Source: Marinomonas sp. IMCC 4694
GTDB lineage: Bacteria > Pseudomonadota > Gammaproteobacteria > Pseudomonadales > Marinomonadaceae
Reading direction: 5' to 3'
Length of the DNA: 64,000 nt
NCBI RefSeq assembly: GCF_008122525.1
Contig: NZ_VSRV01000001.1
Span: 1,302,001-1,366,000, forward strand
In this document: positions 52,988 through 61,985 of the stretch, piece after piece
How positions within the stretch are numbered: position 1 is the first letter of the stretch
Layout: each line of letters starts with the position of its first letter
Made by a program: the position numbers and the translations under genes
Notes under the pieces: model-generated
Told to the model about the DNA's origin: nothing
Seen by the model: the letters and a program-made list of their open reading frames with translations, nothing else
Databases searched by the model: none

Positions 52988-55093
52988 TCAGTGTTGATTG
53001 TGGCGTTTGAGTTCTTCAGCCAGTTCCATTACATCTAATATCATTGCAACACCACCGTCACCGGTTATGGTTGCACCCATTATGCCAACCGAGTTTTGGT
53101 AAATTTTACCAAGGCTCTTTATGACGGTTTGCTGTTGTCCAATTACTTCGTCGATGATAATGCCAAACTTTCCGTCACCGACATTGGTAACTACCGTCTG
53201 TTCAATCATGATTTTCTCTGAAGGTATACCAAAATATTCCCGCAAGCGAACGCAAGGGAAGTGCTGTCCACGTTGCTGCAGCAATAACGTGCCATTCTCC
53301 TGAGTCGGAGTGTTACCGTTCGTTTCGATACACTCTTCAACTATGGACAATGGAAGGATGAATTTTTCTTCTCCAACCCTGATCATTAGTCCTTCAATAA
53401 TGGCCAATGTCATCGGTAAAAAAATTCGAATTTGTGTGCCTTTGCCGCGCACGCTGTCGATGCGAATACGACCGCGCAGTTCATCAATAAAATTACGCAC
53501 GACATCCATGCCTACGCCACGACCAGATACACCTGAAATGGTGTCAGCGGTCGAGAAGCCTGCTTCAAATATCAGCTGATGCAGCTTTTCTTCAGACAAA
53601 TCGTGATCGGCAGGGATCAATCCCTTTTGGATGGCTTTTTGTTCAATGCGTGTGGTGTTGAGTCCAGCACCGTCGTCACTGATGGTAATTAAGATTTGGC
53701 CTTCACTGTGCGACGCCGACAGCATGATCGTACCCCGAGCCGATTTACCATTGGCCAGTCTGTCTGCAGTCGATTCAATGCCATGGTCCATGCTGTTGCG
53801 TAACAAATGAATAAGAGGGTCCCCGAGCTTGTCGAGCACCATTTTATCTAATTCTGTGTCTGCGCCTGAGGTTTCCAGTACCACCTCTTTGTTTAACTCT
53901 TTGTTCAGGTCGCGAATAAGGCGTTTGTAACGGGCAAACGTGGTTCCGATTGGCAGCATTCGAATATCAAATGCGGTATCACGCAAATCGGTGCTTAAGC
54001 GATTCATTTCTTCTGTGACGGTTAACAAGTCTTCATGGCCGATGTCGCTGGCCAGCTGTTCCAGCCTTACCTGAGCAGTAACCAATTCGCCGACCAAATT
54101 CATTAAAATATCCAATTTATTAACGGGGATTTTAATGCTTTGCTCTTCGCTATGTGTTTTGCTGCGTGGCGTATTACTGGAGCCGGCATTACTGGTATTT
54201 ATATTGGCAAGACTGGCTTCTTTGACGGTCGCCAAGGCTTGACTAATGGCTTGAATCGCGCCAGACGAGGTCGGCTTTTGTTCTATGGCCATTTCGGTTT
54301 CAATCTCAGCGTCGTCAGTGCGAGCGTCTGGCGTATCAATAATGCTGTGGTTCGCCGTGTTGTTCTGCGCCGTGATGTCAATCTGCCAGTCGTCTACGAC
54401 GAAGATGAAGACATCTTCTATGCTCATGAGATTGACGTCGGTGTCGAGTTGGATGCTAAGCTCGACATAACACAGCGTCACGTCAATAATGTCATTATTG
54501 ACGTGGGTGTTGAGTGTTGTCTTGACGTCAATGTCACCCAAAGAGGCGAGCTCTTTGAGGATGGGCATAATATCAAAGCCTTCTTGAAAGGTTTTCGAAG
54601 CGGGTTTGATCTGTATAAGCCAGCGTTTTTTATCCGACTCGGTGTCATCTTCGCCTTGAGCTGTAATGCTTGTGGCGTTATCACCTGTTGTCGCGGTTTG
54701 AGCGTCGTTTGTTGTTTCATCTTGTTGAAGGTATTGACGTAACTCATTGGTTAAAAATTCACTGCGACTGGCTTGTTCTTTACTTGGCGTAACGTCTTCC
54801 AATAGGCCTAGAATATGGTCTTGGCAGCTTAATATTAAGCTGATCAAATCGGAGTTTAAGATTAGGCTGCCGGCTCGGACCTGCTCGAATAAAGACTCAA
54901 GATTGTGAGTGAAGCTCGATAAATGATCAAAGCCCACCATGCCCGCCGAACCTTTAATGGTGTGCATCGCACGAAAAGCCACATTAATGTGCTGTTGGTC
55001 GGTTGGGTTATCTTCCAAAATTAACAGCGCACCTTCTAAATTTTGGATGTGTTCGAAGGCTTCTTCGCGAAAAACCGTTAATAAATCATTCAT
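52988..55093 (-). CDS. cheA: chemotaxis histidine kinase CheA
   Basis: 701 residues. Hpt domain with His44 (AMHTIKGSAGMVGF), a P2-like region with long linkers (about 130-310), dimerisation P3, ATPase P4 (HLLRNSMDHGIE, DDGAGLN, GRGVGMDVV) and CheW-like P5. The ATG overlaps the STAS gene's stop by four bases. A 13-bp palindrome lies in the P2-like part, around 54479-54505. Phosphorylates CheY and CheB of the same operon. Confidence 0.95.
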   Translation of the reverse strand: MNDLLTVFREEAFEHIQNLEGALLILEDNPTDQQHINVAFRAMHTIKGSAGMVGFDHLSSFTHNLESLFEQVRAGSLILNSDLISLILSCQDHILGLLEDVTPSKEQASRSEFLTNELRQYLQQDETTNDAQTATTGDNATSITAQGEDDTESDKKRWLIQIKPASKTFQEGFDIMPILKELASLGDIDVKTTLNTHVNNDIIDVTLCYVELSIQLDTDVNLMSIEDVFIFVVDDWQIDITAQNNTANHSIIDTPDARTDDAEIETEMAIEQKPTSSGAIQAISQALATVKEASLANINTSNAGSSNTPRSKTHSEEQSIKIPVNKLDILMNLVGELVTAQVRLEQLASDIGHEDLLTVTEEMNRLSTDLRDTAFDIRMLPIGTTFARYKRLIRDLNKELNKEVVLETSGADTELDKMVLDKLGDPLIHLLRNSMDHGIESTADRLANGKSARGTIMLSASHSEGQILITISDDGAGLNTTRIEQKAIQKGLIPADHDLSEEKLHQLIFEAGFSTADTISGVSGRGVGMDVVRNFIDELRGRIRIDSVRGKGTQIRIFLPMTLAIIEGLMIRVGEEKFILPLSIVEECIETNGNTPTQENGTLLLQQRGQHFPCVRLREYFGIPSEKIMIEQTVVTNVGDGKFGIIIDEVIGQQQTVIKSLGKIYQNSVGIMGATITGDGGVAMILDVMELAEELKRHNQH
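54479..54505. repeat. palindrome in cheA
   Basis: CACGTCAATAATG and CATTATTGACGTG around a single T, perfect over 13 bp. On the gene strand it codes for HVNNDIIDV at the edge of a predicted strand. Confidence 0.95.
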
Positions 55094-55404
55094 ATTGTCA
55101 TCTGCTTAGGCGATTCTGCCTGTGGCAACGCACTTTCAAAGATCGTGTCGGCACCAAACAGAGACAGTTGCTGTCTCAAGGCTGTATCCACATTGATGAA
55201 TTCAAGTGATTTTGCAGACAAGGTCGCCGCATGACGAATAAGCATTAATAGTTGGCAACCGCAGGAATCAATTTCACTAAGGTCAGCTAAATCCATAGAC
55301 CAAGCGTCGCCTCGAGTGGCTATGTCGCTTAGCACGTCCGGCAACTCGCTTACTTCGTAGATGGTGAGGGTAGTAGGGGCTTTCCAGTGACACATTTCGG
55401 ACAT
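55090..55404 (-). CDS. STAS-domain protein of the chemotaxis operon
   Basis: 104 residues from the ATG at 55404, which has GGAG 6 bases upstream (two other Met codons lie close by). A single STAS domain; the phospho-site region is DLSEIDSCGCQLLML, in line with the DSAGxQLL pattern of the STAS proteins found ahead of cheA in several che clusters. The Ser is kept. It is translationally coupled to cheA. Role unknown; it may be a target of the PP2C/HATPase protein encoded across the terminator. Confidence 0.85.
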   Translation of the reverse strand: MSEMCHWKAPTTLTIYEVSELPDVLSDIATRGDAWSMDLADLSEIDSCGCQLLMLIRHAATLSAKSLEFINVDTALRQQLSLFGADTIFESALPQAESPKQMTI

Positions 55405-55437
55405 ACTTTTCTCCATTCCCCTTAAGTAATTGATTAA

Positions 55438-55800
55438 TTAAGCTAATTTTGAAATGGCGGACAGCAAAACATCGGGACGGAAGGGTTTAACTAACCATGC
55501 TTTGGCACCAGCGGCTTTGCCTTTTTCTTTCATAGAAGCATCTGATTCGGTTGTCAGCATCAGGACAGGAGTGAATTTGTGTGCAGGGTCTTTTTTAAGC
55601 TCTGTGACAAAGGTGATACCGTCCATAACCGGCATATTGACGTCGCTGATAATTAAGTTAACACGCTGTCCTTTGAGTTTTCTCAGGCCATCAGCGCCAT
55701 CTACCGCTTCGATTACGGTGTTGCCGCTGGCTTTGAGTGTCATACTGACAACTTGGCGAACAGAGGCGGAATCGTCGACAATTAGGATGGTTTTAGACAT
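55438..55800 (-). CDS. cheY: chemotaxis response regulator CheY
   Basis: 120 residues, a lone receiver. Acidic pocket in LIVDDSASVRQ, phospho-acceptor Asp in LIISDVNMPVMDG, Thr in LMLTTES, Lys in WLVKPFRPD. GAGG lies 12 bases before the ATG. First gene of the operon, 33 bases before the STAS gene. The promoter should lie in the 200 bases between here and the dGTPase gene. No CheZ gene is visible in the window. Confidence 0.93.
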   Translation of the reverse strand: MSKTILIVDDSASVRQVVSMTLKASGNTVIEAVDGADGLRKLKGQRVNLIISDVNMPVMDGITFVTELKKDPAHKFTPVLMLTTESDASMKEKGKAAGAKAWLVKPFRPDVLLSAISKLA

Positions 55801-56009
55801 TAGAAAAAGGATCCTCAACAAGGTAATGGTATTTAAAGATAGGTAAGTTTGTTTAAGATGTCCATTAAACGCAGGAAATCTAATATTTGCCGTATTGAAT
55901 CACAAAAGGCGTAATCTGACGCATACCATTGTGTTTATTTTTGTAATAGATTTAACGGGTCGACTCTGTGCGTCGTGTGCCTGTCTCGAGGCGAGTTGCA
56001 CCTCGTGTA

Positions 56010-57386
56010 TTACATAGGCTCAAACACCGACCCTAGGCTTGGAACAAACAGTTTATTGTACATACGACTGGCGTAATCGTCCGTCATTGACGCCATATAG
56101 TCGCAAATAATACGGAGGCCATTTTCATCTGTGTCTTGGCTTTTTTGCCATTCGATTGCGATCTCACGAGGTAACAAACGGGCGGGGTCTGCACTGTATG
56201 CTTCGAACATTTCCAGTAACATTTGTTGGCCTTTGTAAACCAGCATTTGCACTTCTGGTCGTTGGATGATGTGTTGCATTTCAAATTGCTTTAACAATGA
56301 CAATGCTTGACGCTGCCCCTCAGGTAAGCCGACTTGAAAGCGCAGTAATGGGTGGTCAAACTGCGACTTTTCTATGACCTGGCAAGAGGTAATAAACCAG
56401 CTGACTAAACTCCCAATCGCTTCTTTTCGTAAATGACTTTGTCGACTAAAAAGCTGGCTGCGTAAATCATTTAGGTTGTCAGTGAAATAAGGAGACGCCA
56501 GTGCCGCGAGTTTAGGTTCTAAATGTTCGAGCCACATGTCTTTGGTGACCATGCCCAACACGATTGCGTCTTCTAAATCGTGCACGCCATAAGCAATGTC
56601 GTCGGCCAGGTCCATGATGCTGGTGTCAAAACTAGCGTGTTTGGCTTTTGCATGTTGGGTTTTAGGGCGTTTGTTATCAAAAAAACTGTTTGTTTCTGCC
56701 TCGTTAACCTCGTGCAATAAAGCCCGGTCTGTGGCGTTAAAAGGTTCAGTAATCCATTGTAATAAATCGTGCTCGTCTTGATAAACGCATTTTGGTGGAG
56801 ACCAGTCAGAGGCTTTGAACTGACGAAAATTTTCCAGCTTAGAAGGGTAAGTACCCACCACATTCGCGTGTAATACGGGGTATTTTAATGTCCCTAAAAG
56901 GGTCCGGCGGGTCACGTCCATGCCATAAATTGGTGAATAGGAGCCGCGTTTGCCCAAAATTCGCAATGTTTGGGCGTTACCTTCAAAGCCCCCATCGGAT
57001 TGCATCATGTAATTTAGGGCGACTTCTCCCCCATGCCCAAAAGGGGGATGCCCAATGTCGTGGCTTAGGCATATGGTTTCTATGAGCGTGTCGTCGGCGA
57101 GCCAAGGGTGAAAGGCGGCCTCGGGGGCGGTGCTGTGTTTGAGCTGGTGAACAAGGCCTTTGCCAATTTGGGCCACTTCTAAAGAATGCGTGAGTCGGGT
57201 TCGGCTGTAGTCATTTTGTCGAATAGCAAGGATCTGTGTTTTGGATTGTAGGCGACGAAACGCGGCACTGTGGATGATGCGAGCGCGATCACGTTGATAA
57301 GGCGTGCGGTAATCGTTGTGACGAGATGTCTGGTGACCGGATTGTCTTTCATGCCAAGGTAACATTTCGTCGTGTGTGTGGTTCAT
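56010..57386 (-). CDS. dgt: dGTP triphosphohydrolase-like protein (HD domain)
   Basis: About 458 residues from the ATG at 57386; the frame goes 28 residues further without a ribosome site. Splits dGTP (or other dNTPs) into nucleoside and triphosphate. HD metal residues: RTRLTHSLEVAQIG (His), CLSHDIGHPPFGHGGE (His-Asp), and DDIAYGVHDLED (Asp). The opening RDRARIIHSAAFRRLQSKTQ is the family hallmark. Divergent from an HTH-only LysR gene, with 110 bases between starts. Related enzymes can protect against phage by draining dGTP, but there is no defence context here. Confidence 0.9.
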   Translation of the reverse strand: MNHTHDEMLPWHERQSGHQTSRHNDYRTPYQRDRARIIHSAAFRRLQSKTQILAIRQNDYSRTRLTHSLEVAQIGKGLVHQLKHSTAPEAAFHPWLADDTLIETICLSHDIGHPPFGHGGEVALNYMMQSDGGFEGNAQTLRILGKRGSYSPIYGMDVTRRTLLGTLKYPVLHANVVGTYPSKLENFRQFKASDWSPPKCVYQDEHDLLQWITEPFNATDRALLHEVNEAETNSFFDNKRPKTQHAKAKHASFDTSIMDLADDIAYGVHDLEDAIVLGMVTKDMWLEHLEPKLAALASPYFTDNLNDLRSQLFSRQSHLRKEAIGSLVSWFITSCQVIEKSQFDHPLLRFQVGLPEGQRQALSLLKQFEMQHIIQRPEVQMLVYKGQQMLLEMFEAYSADPARLLPREIAIEWQKSQDTDENGLRIICDYMASMTDDYASRMYNKLFVPSLGSVFEPM

Positions 57387-57496
57387 GCTCTTAATCCGTA
57401 GAGTGAATAATTCTGAGTCTTTCATGAAAACACGATCTAGGTCAATGCTGGCACAGAAGGCCTTGGGCATAATGCGCTTTAATATAAGGAATCTTT

Positions 57497-57862
57497 ATGC
57501 TAAACACACAACATCTCCTCACATTTCAGGTTTTGGTTGAAACGGGCAGTTTTACGAAAACCGCAAAACAACTTGGACTGACGCAGCCGGCGGTGAGTCA
57601 ACATATCCAAAAATTAGAGCGTGGCTTGGGTGAGCCGTTATTCGTTCGACATGGTCGTACGACGGCGATTACGCTAGCCGGTGAAGTGCTTCTTAAGCAC
57701 ATTCAAGAGCTTGAAATATGCTATGACGGTTTTAAAAATTCTTGGCAATCGTTTCTTGCCGCCAATACGAATACAAATTTCAACGCCAATATTGGCACGA
57801 ATGTCAGTAAGAACATTGACATAAACAAGAATAACCATTTCACCGCCACCAAAAACGGCTGA
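57497..57862 (+). CDS. HTH-only LysR-type protein, 121 aa
   Basis: Residues 1-85 are a normal LysR winged HTH (FTKTAKQLGLTQPAVSQHIQKLE) with its linker helix. The effector-binding domain is missing; the chain ends in an Asn-rich stretch (residues about 90-118, e.g. NTNTNFNANIGTN) coded by A/T-rich near-repeats. The stop overlaps a terminator hairpin, so there is no remnant of the rest of a LysR gene between here and cysH. Either a settled short DNA-binding protein or a truncated gene that gained a low-complexity tail. Confidence 0.8.
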   Translation: MLNTQHLLTFQVLVETGSFTKTAKQLGLTQPAVSQHIQKLERGLGEPLFVRHGRTTAITLAGEVLLKHIQELEICYDGFKNSWQSFLAANTNTNFNANIGTNVSKNIDINKNNHFTATKNG

Positions 57863-57880
57863 CCCGTGGGGAGCCGTTTT
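57852..57880. terminator. terminator between the short LysR gene and cysH
   Basis: AAAACGGCT (57852-57860) and AGCCGTTTT (57872-57880) with an 11-base loop. It spans the stop of the short LysR gene and lies 38 bases beyond the cysH stop, with T-runs on both strands. Confidence 0.75.
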
Positions 57881-57917
57881 CTGGGTACTTCCTAAGCGCA
57901 TGTGCGGGTTAGGGTGT

Positions 57918-58652
57918 TTATGGTTGCGCCGTTGGGATCAGATTGCCAACGTGTAAACCACACTCTTTATTGTCCGACTCTTCCCACCACCAGCGGCCTT
58001 CGCGTTCGTGTTGATTCGGTAGAATAGGGCGAGTACATGGCTCACAACCAATGCTGGTAAACCCCTTTGCGTGCAGTTCATTGTACGGCACATCAAACAT
58101 CTTAATGTAATTCCACACATCCTCAGAAGACCAGTTTGCCAGCGGGTTAAACTTGAACAAGGTTTTTTCGTCGTGGCTGAATGCGCTGTCTTTTTCAGCG
58201 AACGCTAAGACATTTCGTGTTCCAGGGCTTTGGTCTTTGCGTTGTCCTGTGATCCAAGCGTCGAGGGTGGCGAGTTTGCGCTTGAGCGGCTGAACTTTGC
58301 GAATGCCACAGCACTCTTTATGCCCCTCTTCAAAAAAGCTAAATAAGCCTTTGTGCCGTGTAAACGTTTCTAGGGCCTCTCGGTCCGGTGAAAGAATGTC
58401 GATATTGATATTATAGTGCTGGCGAACCTGCTCCATAAAACGGTAAGTTTCTGGGTGTAGGCGCCCGGTATCAAGAGAGAAAACAGCGACATTTTTGTTG
58501 GCTTTTACCGCCATGTCGATCAAGACAACGTCTTCTGCGCCACTGAACGAAATGGCAATATTATCGAAAGATTTCATCGCGTTGTGGAGGATTTTTTGGG
58601 CTTCGTCTTGGTTGTTGTTGGCAATAAAAGACGCTAAATTAAAGGCTGACAT
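57918..58652 (-). CDS. cysH: adenylyl-sulfate (APS) reductase, iron-sulfur type
   Basis: 244 residues. Reduces APS to sulfite in assimilatory sulfate reduction. Both cysteine pairs for a [4Fe-4S] cluster are present (KECCGIRKV and GCEPCTRP), which marks the APS-using rather than PAPS-using form, plus the catalytic Cys near the end (NKECGLHVG). The PP-loop is AISFSGAEDVVL. Stands alone; the promoter lies between here and nudL. Other cys genes are not in the window. Confidence 0.93.
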   Translation of the reverse strand: MSAFNLASFIANNNQDEAQKILHNAMKSFDNIAISFSGAEDVVLIDMAVKANKNVAVFSLDTGRLHPETYRFMEQVRQHYNINIDILSPDREALETFTRHKGLFSFFEEGHKECCGIRKVQPLKRKLATLDAWITGQRKDQSPGTRNVLAFAEKDSAFSHDEKTLFKFNPLANWSSEDVWNYIKMFDVPYNELHAKGFTSIGCEPCTRPILPNQHEREGRWWWEESDNKECGLHVGNLIPTAQP

Positions 58653-58811
58653 AAGAGGCGTTACCAGAATTTTGGTGAGTTTGTTGGTACTTTACCAATT
58701 CGTGATGGCGAAGCAAAAGACGAAAGCACGCTATCCTTATAATGGATCTTTGAAAAGATCCCAAAGCGCACGATTTGTAAGCTTGATGGACAAGATAAAA
58801 GCGCGCTAATA

Positions 58812-59462
58812 TCAGCGTATGTGACGAGCAAGCGTTTGATAAAGACCATATAAAATACCAGCGGTTACACCCCAAATACGAATGTCTTCGTACTCGATTT
58901 CGAAGTAACCGCGTGACACAGTATCGAGTGTCTTTTTTCTAAAACGATAATTTTGTGGTGTCAGTAAATGCCTTAAAGGGACCCAATGAACGGATTTTAC
59001 CTCGTCTTCACACAGGCTCAGTTCGCTGCGTCGGGTCATTTCGGCCACTATAGGTTTAATGCAATAGCCTGAAATAGTGCAGTATTCGCCCAATTCGCCC
59101 AGTAGATCGAAGCAGTCTGGTGAGAGTCCGACTTCTTCCAGTGTTTCGCGTAAGGCCGTGTACTGTATGCTGGCGTCATTGGGGTCATGTTTGCCGCCAG
59201 GAAAGGCAATTTGGCCAGGGTGATTGCGCATGTGTAAAGCGCGCTGAGTCAGCAACACATACAGTTCATCGTTAGTCGGCTCGCGCCAAATAGGGATCAA
59301 TACCGCGGCAGACCGATACGTTAAATCATACCCGCTGGGAAACATTTCTTCGTCAGGGTTATGAATTTGTTGCGCATAAGGGGTGCTGTCTAATGCGGCG
59401 CGAATATCATCCAAACTCAAATTAATCGGAGGAGCACTTAAAAACTGCTCTATGTCAGACAT
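58812..59462 (-). CDS. nudL: Nudix hydrolase, CoA pyrophosphatase (NudL-like)
   Basis: 216 residues. The Nudix box is complete: GGKHDPNDASIQYTALRE-TLEEVG, preceded by the NudL/CoAse signature LLTQRALHMRNHPGQIAFPGG (split here by a space only). Hydrolyses CoA and derivatives to 3',5'-ADP and 4'-phosphopantetheine. It begins 8 bases after pabB ends, so the two form an operon, an arrangement seen in other gammaproteobacteria. Cytoplasmic. Confidence 0.9.
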   Translation of the reverse strand: MSDIEQFLSAPPINLSLDDIRAALDSTPYAQQIHNPDEEMFPSGYDLTYRSAAVLIPIWREPTNDELYVLLTQRALHMRNHPGQIAFPGGKHDPNDASIQYTALRETLEEVGLSPDCFDLLGELGEYCTISGYCIKPIVAEMTRRSELSLCEDEVKSVHWVPLRHLLTPQNYRFRKKTLDTVSRGYFEIEYEDIRIWGVTAGILYGLYQTLARHIR

Positions 59463-59470
59463 GGTACGGC

Positions 59471-60895
59471 CTATTTCAAAAAGTCTTGTTCAAGAGTATG
59501 GGTTAACTTGCCTACCTTGGTAAAGGTTTCTTGGTATTCTTCTTGCCATTTTGAATCGGCAACTAAGCCGCCACCTGCCCAGCAGTGTAGCTTTCCGCGG
59601 TCGGCCACCAGCGTTCGAATGGTGATGCTGGAATCCATTTGGCCATTTGCGCTGAAATAGACAACAGAACCACAATACGCTGAACGCTGATGAGGTTCTA
59701 ACTCGTCGATGATTTGCATCGCGCGAATTTTAGGCGCGCCCGTAATGGACCCACCAGGAAAGCTTTGGTGAAAGACTTTAATGGCATGTTCAGCCTGATC
59801 GATACGACCTTCAACGGTAGACACCAAATGATGAACATTGGCGTAACTTTCTAATGCAAACAGTTTGGGCACGTTAATGCTGCCCGTTAAGCAGGTACGC
59901 CCTAAGTCGTTACGCAGTAAGTCAACAATCATAAGATTTTCGGCGCGGTCTTTAGTGGACGCGAGCAGCCAATCGGCGTTGGCTTTGTCTTCTTCTGGCG
60001 TTGCGCCACGTGCCACTGTGCCTTTTATCGGTTTGGATTCCACTCGACCTTGGTCGCACAATAAAAAGCGCTCTGGGGAATGGCTGAGCAAGCTTTGTTC
60101 TGCGGAAAGTTGTAAGTACGCCGAAAAGGGCGTTGGACAGGCGTGGCGTAATGCTTGATATGCGGTAAAGGTATCGCCTTCGTAGGTGCTTGAAAAGCGC
60201 TGTGCTAAGTTTACCTGATAGCAATCGCCAGACTGGATGTACGCTTGTACCGCCGCGAATTTTTCGGCGTAGTCGGTGGCGCTCATGTTAGAAATAAACG
60301 GTGAGGTCAGGGCAAACGCTTGAGTGTGATGCAAACTGTGCTTCACCAAGACATCGTCACAGGCGCTGGTAAAACGGTTTATTAGGTCAGCGGCCGTTTC
60401 GGCATCACACCAAGGCGACAAAATCAATTGCGTTGTTTTGGTGTGATGTTTGGTTACTACCGCCCACGAATACAGCCCAATGTTCAAGGTGTCGAGGGCG
60501 ATGTCGTGTTCTACTGTATCGGGCAAGTGCTCGACAAAGTGACCACTTTCATAGCCATAATAGCCTAATAAACCGCCGATAAACGGTCGCTCTTTAGGGG
60601 CATTTTTTGCCCATGGCTCTTGGCAAATAAAAGTCATTAGCTCATTTAACAACGTCATCGGGTTGTCGGTTTTGCTTAATGAATACAGAGGTTTGGTCAA
60701 CCAAGTAATGGGGTCGCCTTCCTTCTTGGTGTGAATCCGTGCCAGCGGCCCGGCAACCAAAATGTCATGCTGGGTGTCTGGAAAATGCGCGTGGTTGCTG
60801 TCCAATAACGCCGGATAAGGCAAGTCGCGAACAGCAGAAAAAAAAGACAACAACGATGCCTGATAAGGAAGATGGATGTATTCGACTTCTGACAT
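59471..60895 (-). CDS. pabB: aminodeoxychorismate synthase component I
   Basis: 474 residues. With PabA it makes 4-amino-4-deoxychorismate for folate. The chorismate-binding half shows SPERFLL, PIKGTVARG, DLLRNDLGR and GGSITGAPKIRAMQIIDELE (in the last, the Lys of PIKG-type loops marks an ADC synthase rather than anthranilate synthase). The N-terminal half matches the TrpE/PabB N domain. pabA is not in the window. First gene of the pabB-nudL pair, divergent from the alpha/beta hydrolase gene. Confidence 0.92.
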   Translation of the reverse strand: MSEVEYIHLPYQASLLSFFSAVRDLPYPALLDSNHAHFPDTQHDILVAGPLARIHTKKEGDPITWLTKPLYSLSKTDNPMTLLNELMTFICQEPWAKNAPKERPFIGGLLGYYGYESGHFVEHLPDTVEHDIALDTLNIGLYSWAVVTKHHTKTTQLILSPWCDAETAADLINRFTSACDDVLVKHSLHHTQAFALTSPFISNMSATDYAEKFAAVQAYIQSGDCYQVNLAQRFSSTYEGDTFTAYQALRHACPTPFSAYLQLSAEQSLLSHSPERFLLCDQGRVESKPIKGTVARGATPEEDKANADWLLASTKDRAENLMIVDLLRNDLGRTCLTGSINVPKLFALESYANVHHLVSTVEGRIDQAEHAIKVFHQSFPGGSITGAPKIRAMQIIDELEPHQRSAYCGSVVYFSANGQMDSSITIRTLVADRGKLHCWAGGGLVADSKWQEEYQETFTKVGKLTHTLEQDFLK

Positions 60896-61026
60896 TTTGG
60901 CTCAATACCTAGTAATATAGGGTCGTTTGGCTTATTTTCGATTGACGTAGTTTGTAACGACATCGACATTGTAAAAAAGCGTTACATTGTAATCTTTTAA
61001 CTGATCGGCTCACAGGGTATTTACCG

Positions 61027-61893
61027 GTGTCTAATGTATTTTTTCTTTCTTTACCCAATGCGGACATTGCGTACCGTCTATATGAAAACCCTTTAGCAAA
61101 AACCGACCGTACGTGCTTGCTGTTGCATGGGGCTGGTGTTGCGGGGGACATTACCTATGAGCCGATGTTGCCGCATTTAACGCAATGGCGATGGATGTTG
61201 GTGCCTGATTTAAAAGGCATGGGGGCGTCGTTTCATCAGCATGGTCGTGAAGCTGCGGTGAGTATTGCCGAATTAACTGACGAAGTAGCGGCTCTGGTGG
61301 CGCATATTGACTGGCACGATTTTGATGTGATAGCTTATTCTTTGGGCGGCTTGGTGGCGCTGAACCTGAATCATCGGCGGTGTTTGCAAGGCCAAAAAAG
61401 CCTAAAAATGGCGTTGCTCGAACCCGCCTCTTTGGATCGGGAAGATCTGTCATTGCTGAAGGATGTGCGCCAAAAATACCGTTATGCTTCCGGGTTGATA
61501 CGTGACACGGGCGACGTTGAGCTGGGGGTGGCGAGCTTTATGGATGGCGTGTCTCCCAATCGTCGCAAGCACCCTGTTGCCGAAGCTACCACGCAATCGC
61601 GCTTGGCGCATCGGCCGTTTGGCTTCGCCTACGCATTGGATGCCGTGACGGACTTTGTCGAAACAATGAGCGCGCAACCGCTGTTGCGCGAGTCGATGAT
61701 CGCCTCGTCAGAGCAGGTGTTTTTATTCTCGGGTGAGCTAAGCCACGAAGCATTGAAACAGCATTATGAACTATTGAGCCAACAAAACACCGCGTGGCAA
61801 CACACAAGTCTGAGCGCATGTGATCACTCTTTACCGTTTCAAAAACCTCGGCAAATCGCCAATCATATTAACAAATGGTTCGCGATGGTTTAG
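61027..61893 (+). CDS. alpha/beta hydrolase
   Basis: 288 residues from a GTG start with AGGG about 10 bases upstream. Oxyanion-hole stretch LLLHGAGVAG, nucleophile elbow AYSLGGLVA (Ser) and a C-terminal His in CDHSLPF are visible. No signal peptide. Substrate unknown; sequence is typical of small-molecule esterases/lipases of this fold. Divergent from pabB with a 130-base gap. Confidence 0.8.
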   Translation: MSNVFFLSLPNADIAYRLYENPLAKTDRTCLLLHGAGVAGDITYEPMLPHLTQWRWMLVPDLKGMGASFHQHGREAAVSIAELTDEVAALVAHIDWHDFDVIAYSLGGLVALNLNHRRCLQGQKSLKMALLEPASLDREDLSLLKDVRQKYRYASGLIRDTGDVELGVASFMDGVSPNRRKHPVAEATTQSRLAHRPFGFAYALDAVTDFVETMSAQPLLRESMIASSEQVFLFSGELSHEALKQHYELLSQQNTAWQHTSLSACDHSLPFQKPRQIANHINKWFAMV

Positions 61894-61935
61894 TGTTAAG
61901 CACGATAAAGTAGGAACGCAGCAAGCAGTAAGGTA

Positions 61936-61972
61936 ACAAACAGCAATACGACAAACAGCAATACGACAAACA
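61936..61972 (+). repeat. tandem 15-base repeat upstream of the pseudopilin operon
   Basis: ACAAACAGCAATACG at 61936-61950 and 61951-61965, then a 7-base partial copy that runs into the AAGGAGG ribosome site of the next gene. Confidence 0.9.
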
Positions 61973-61985
61973 AGGAGGTTTGTGT

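Noticed and set aside
56010..57386. dGTPase as part of a phage-defence island
   Set aside because: Neighbours are housekeeping genes (cysH, che operon); no other defence gene is present.
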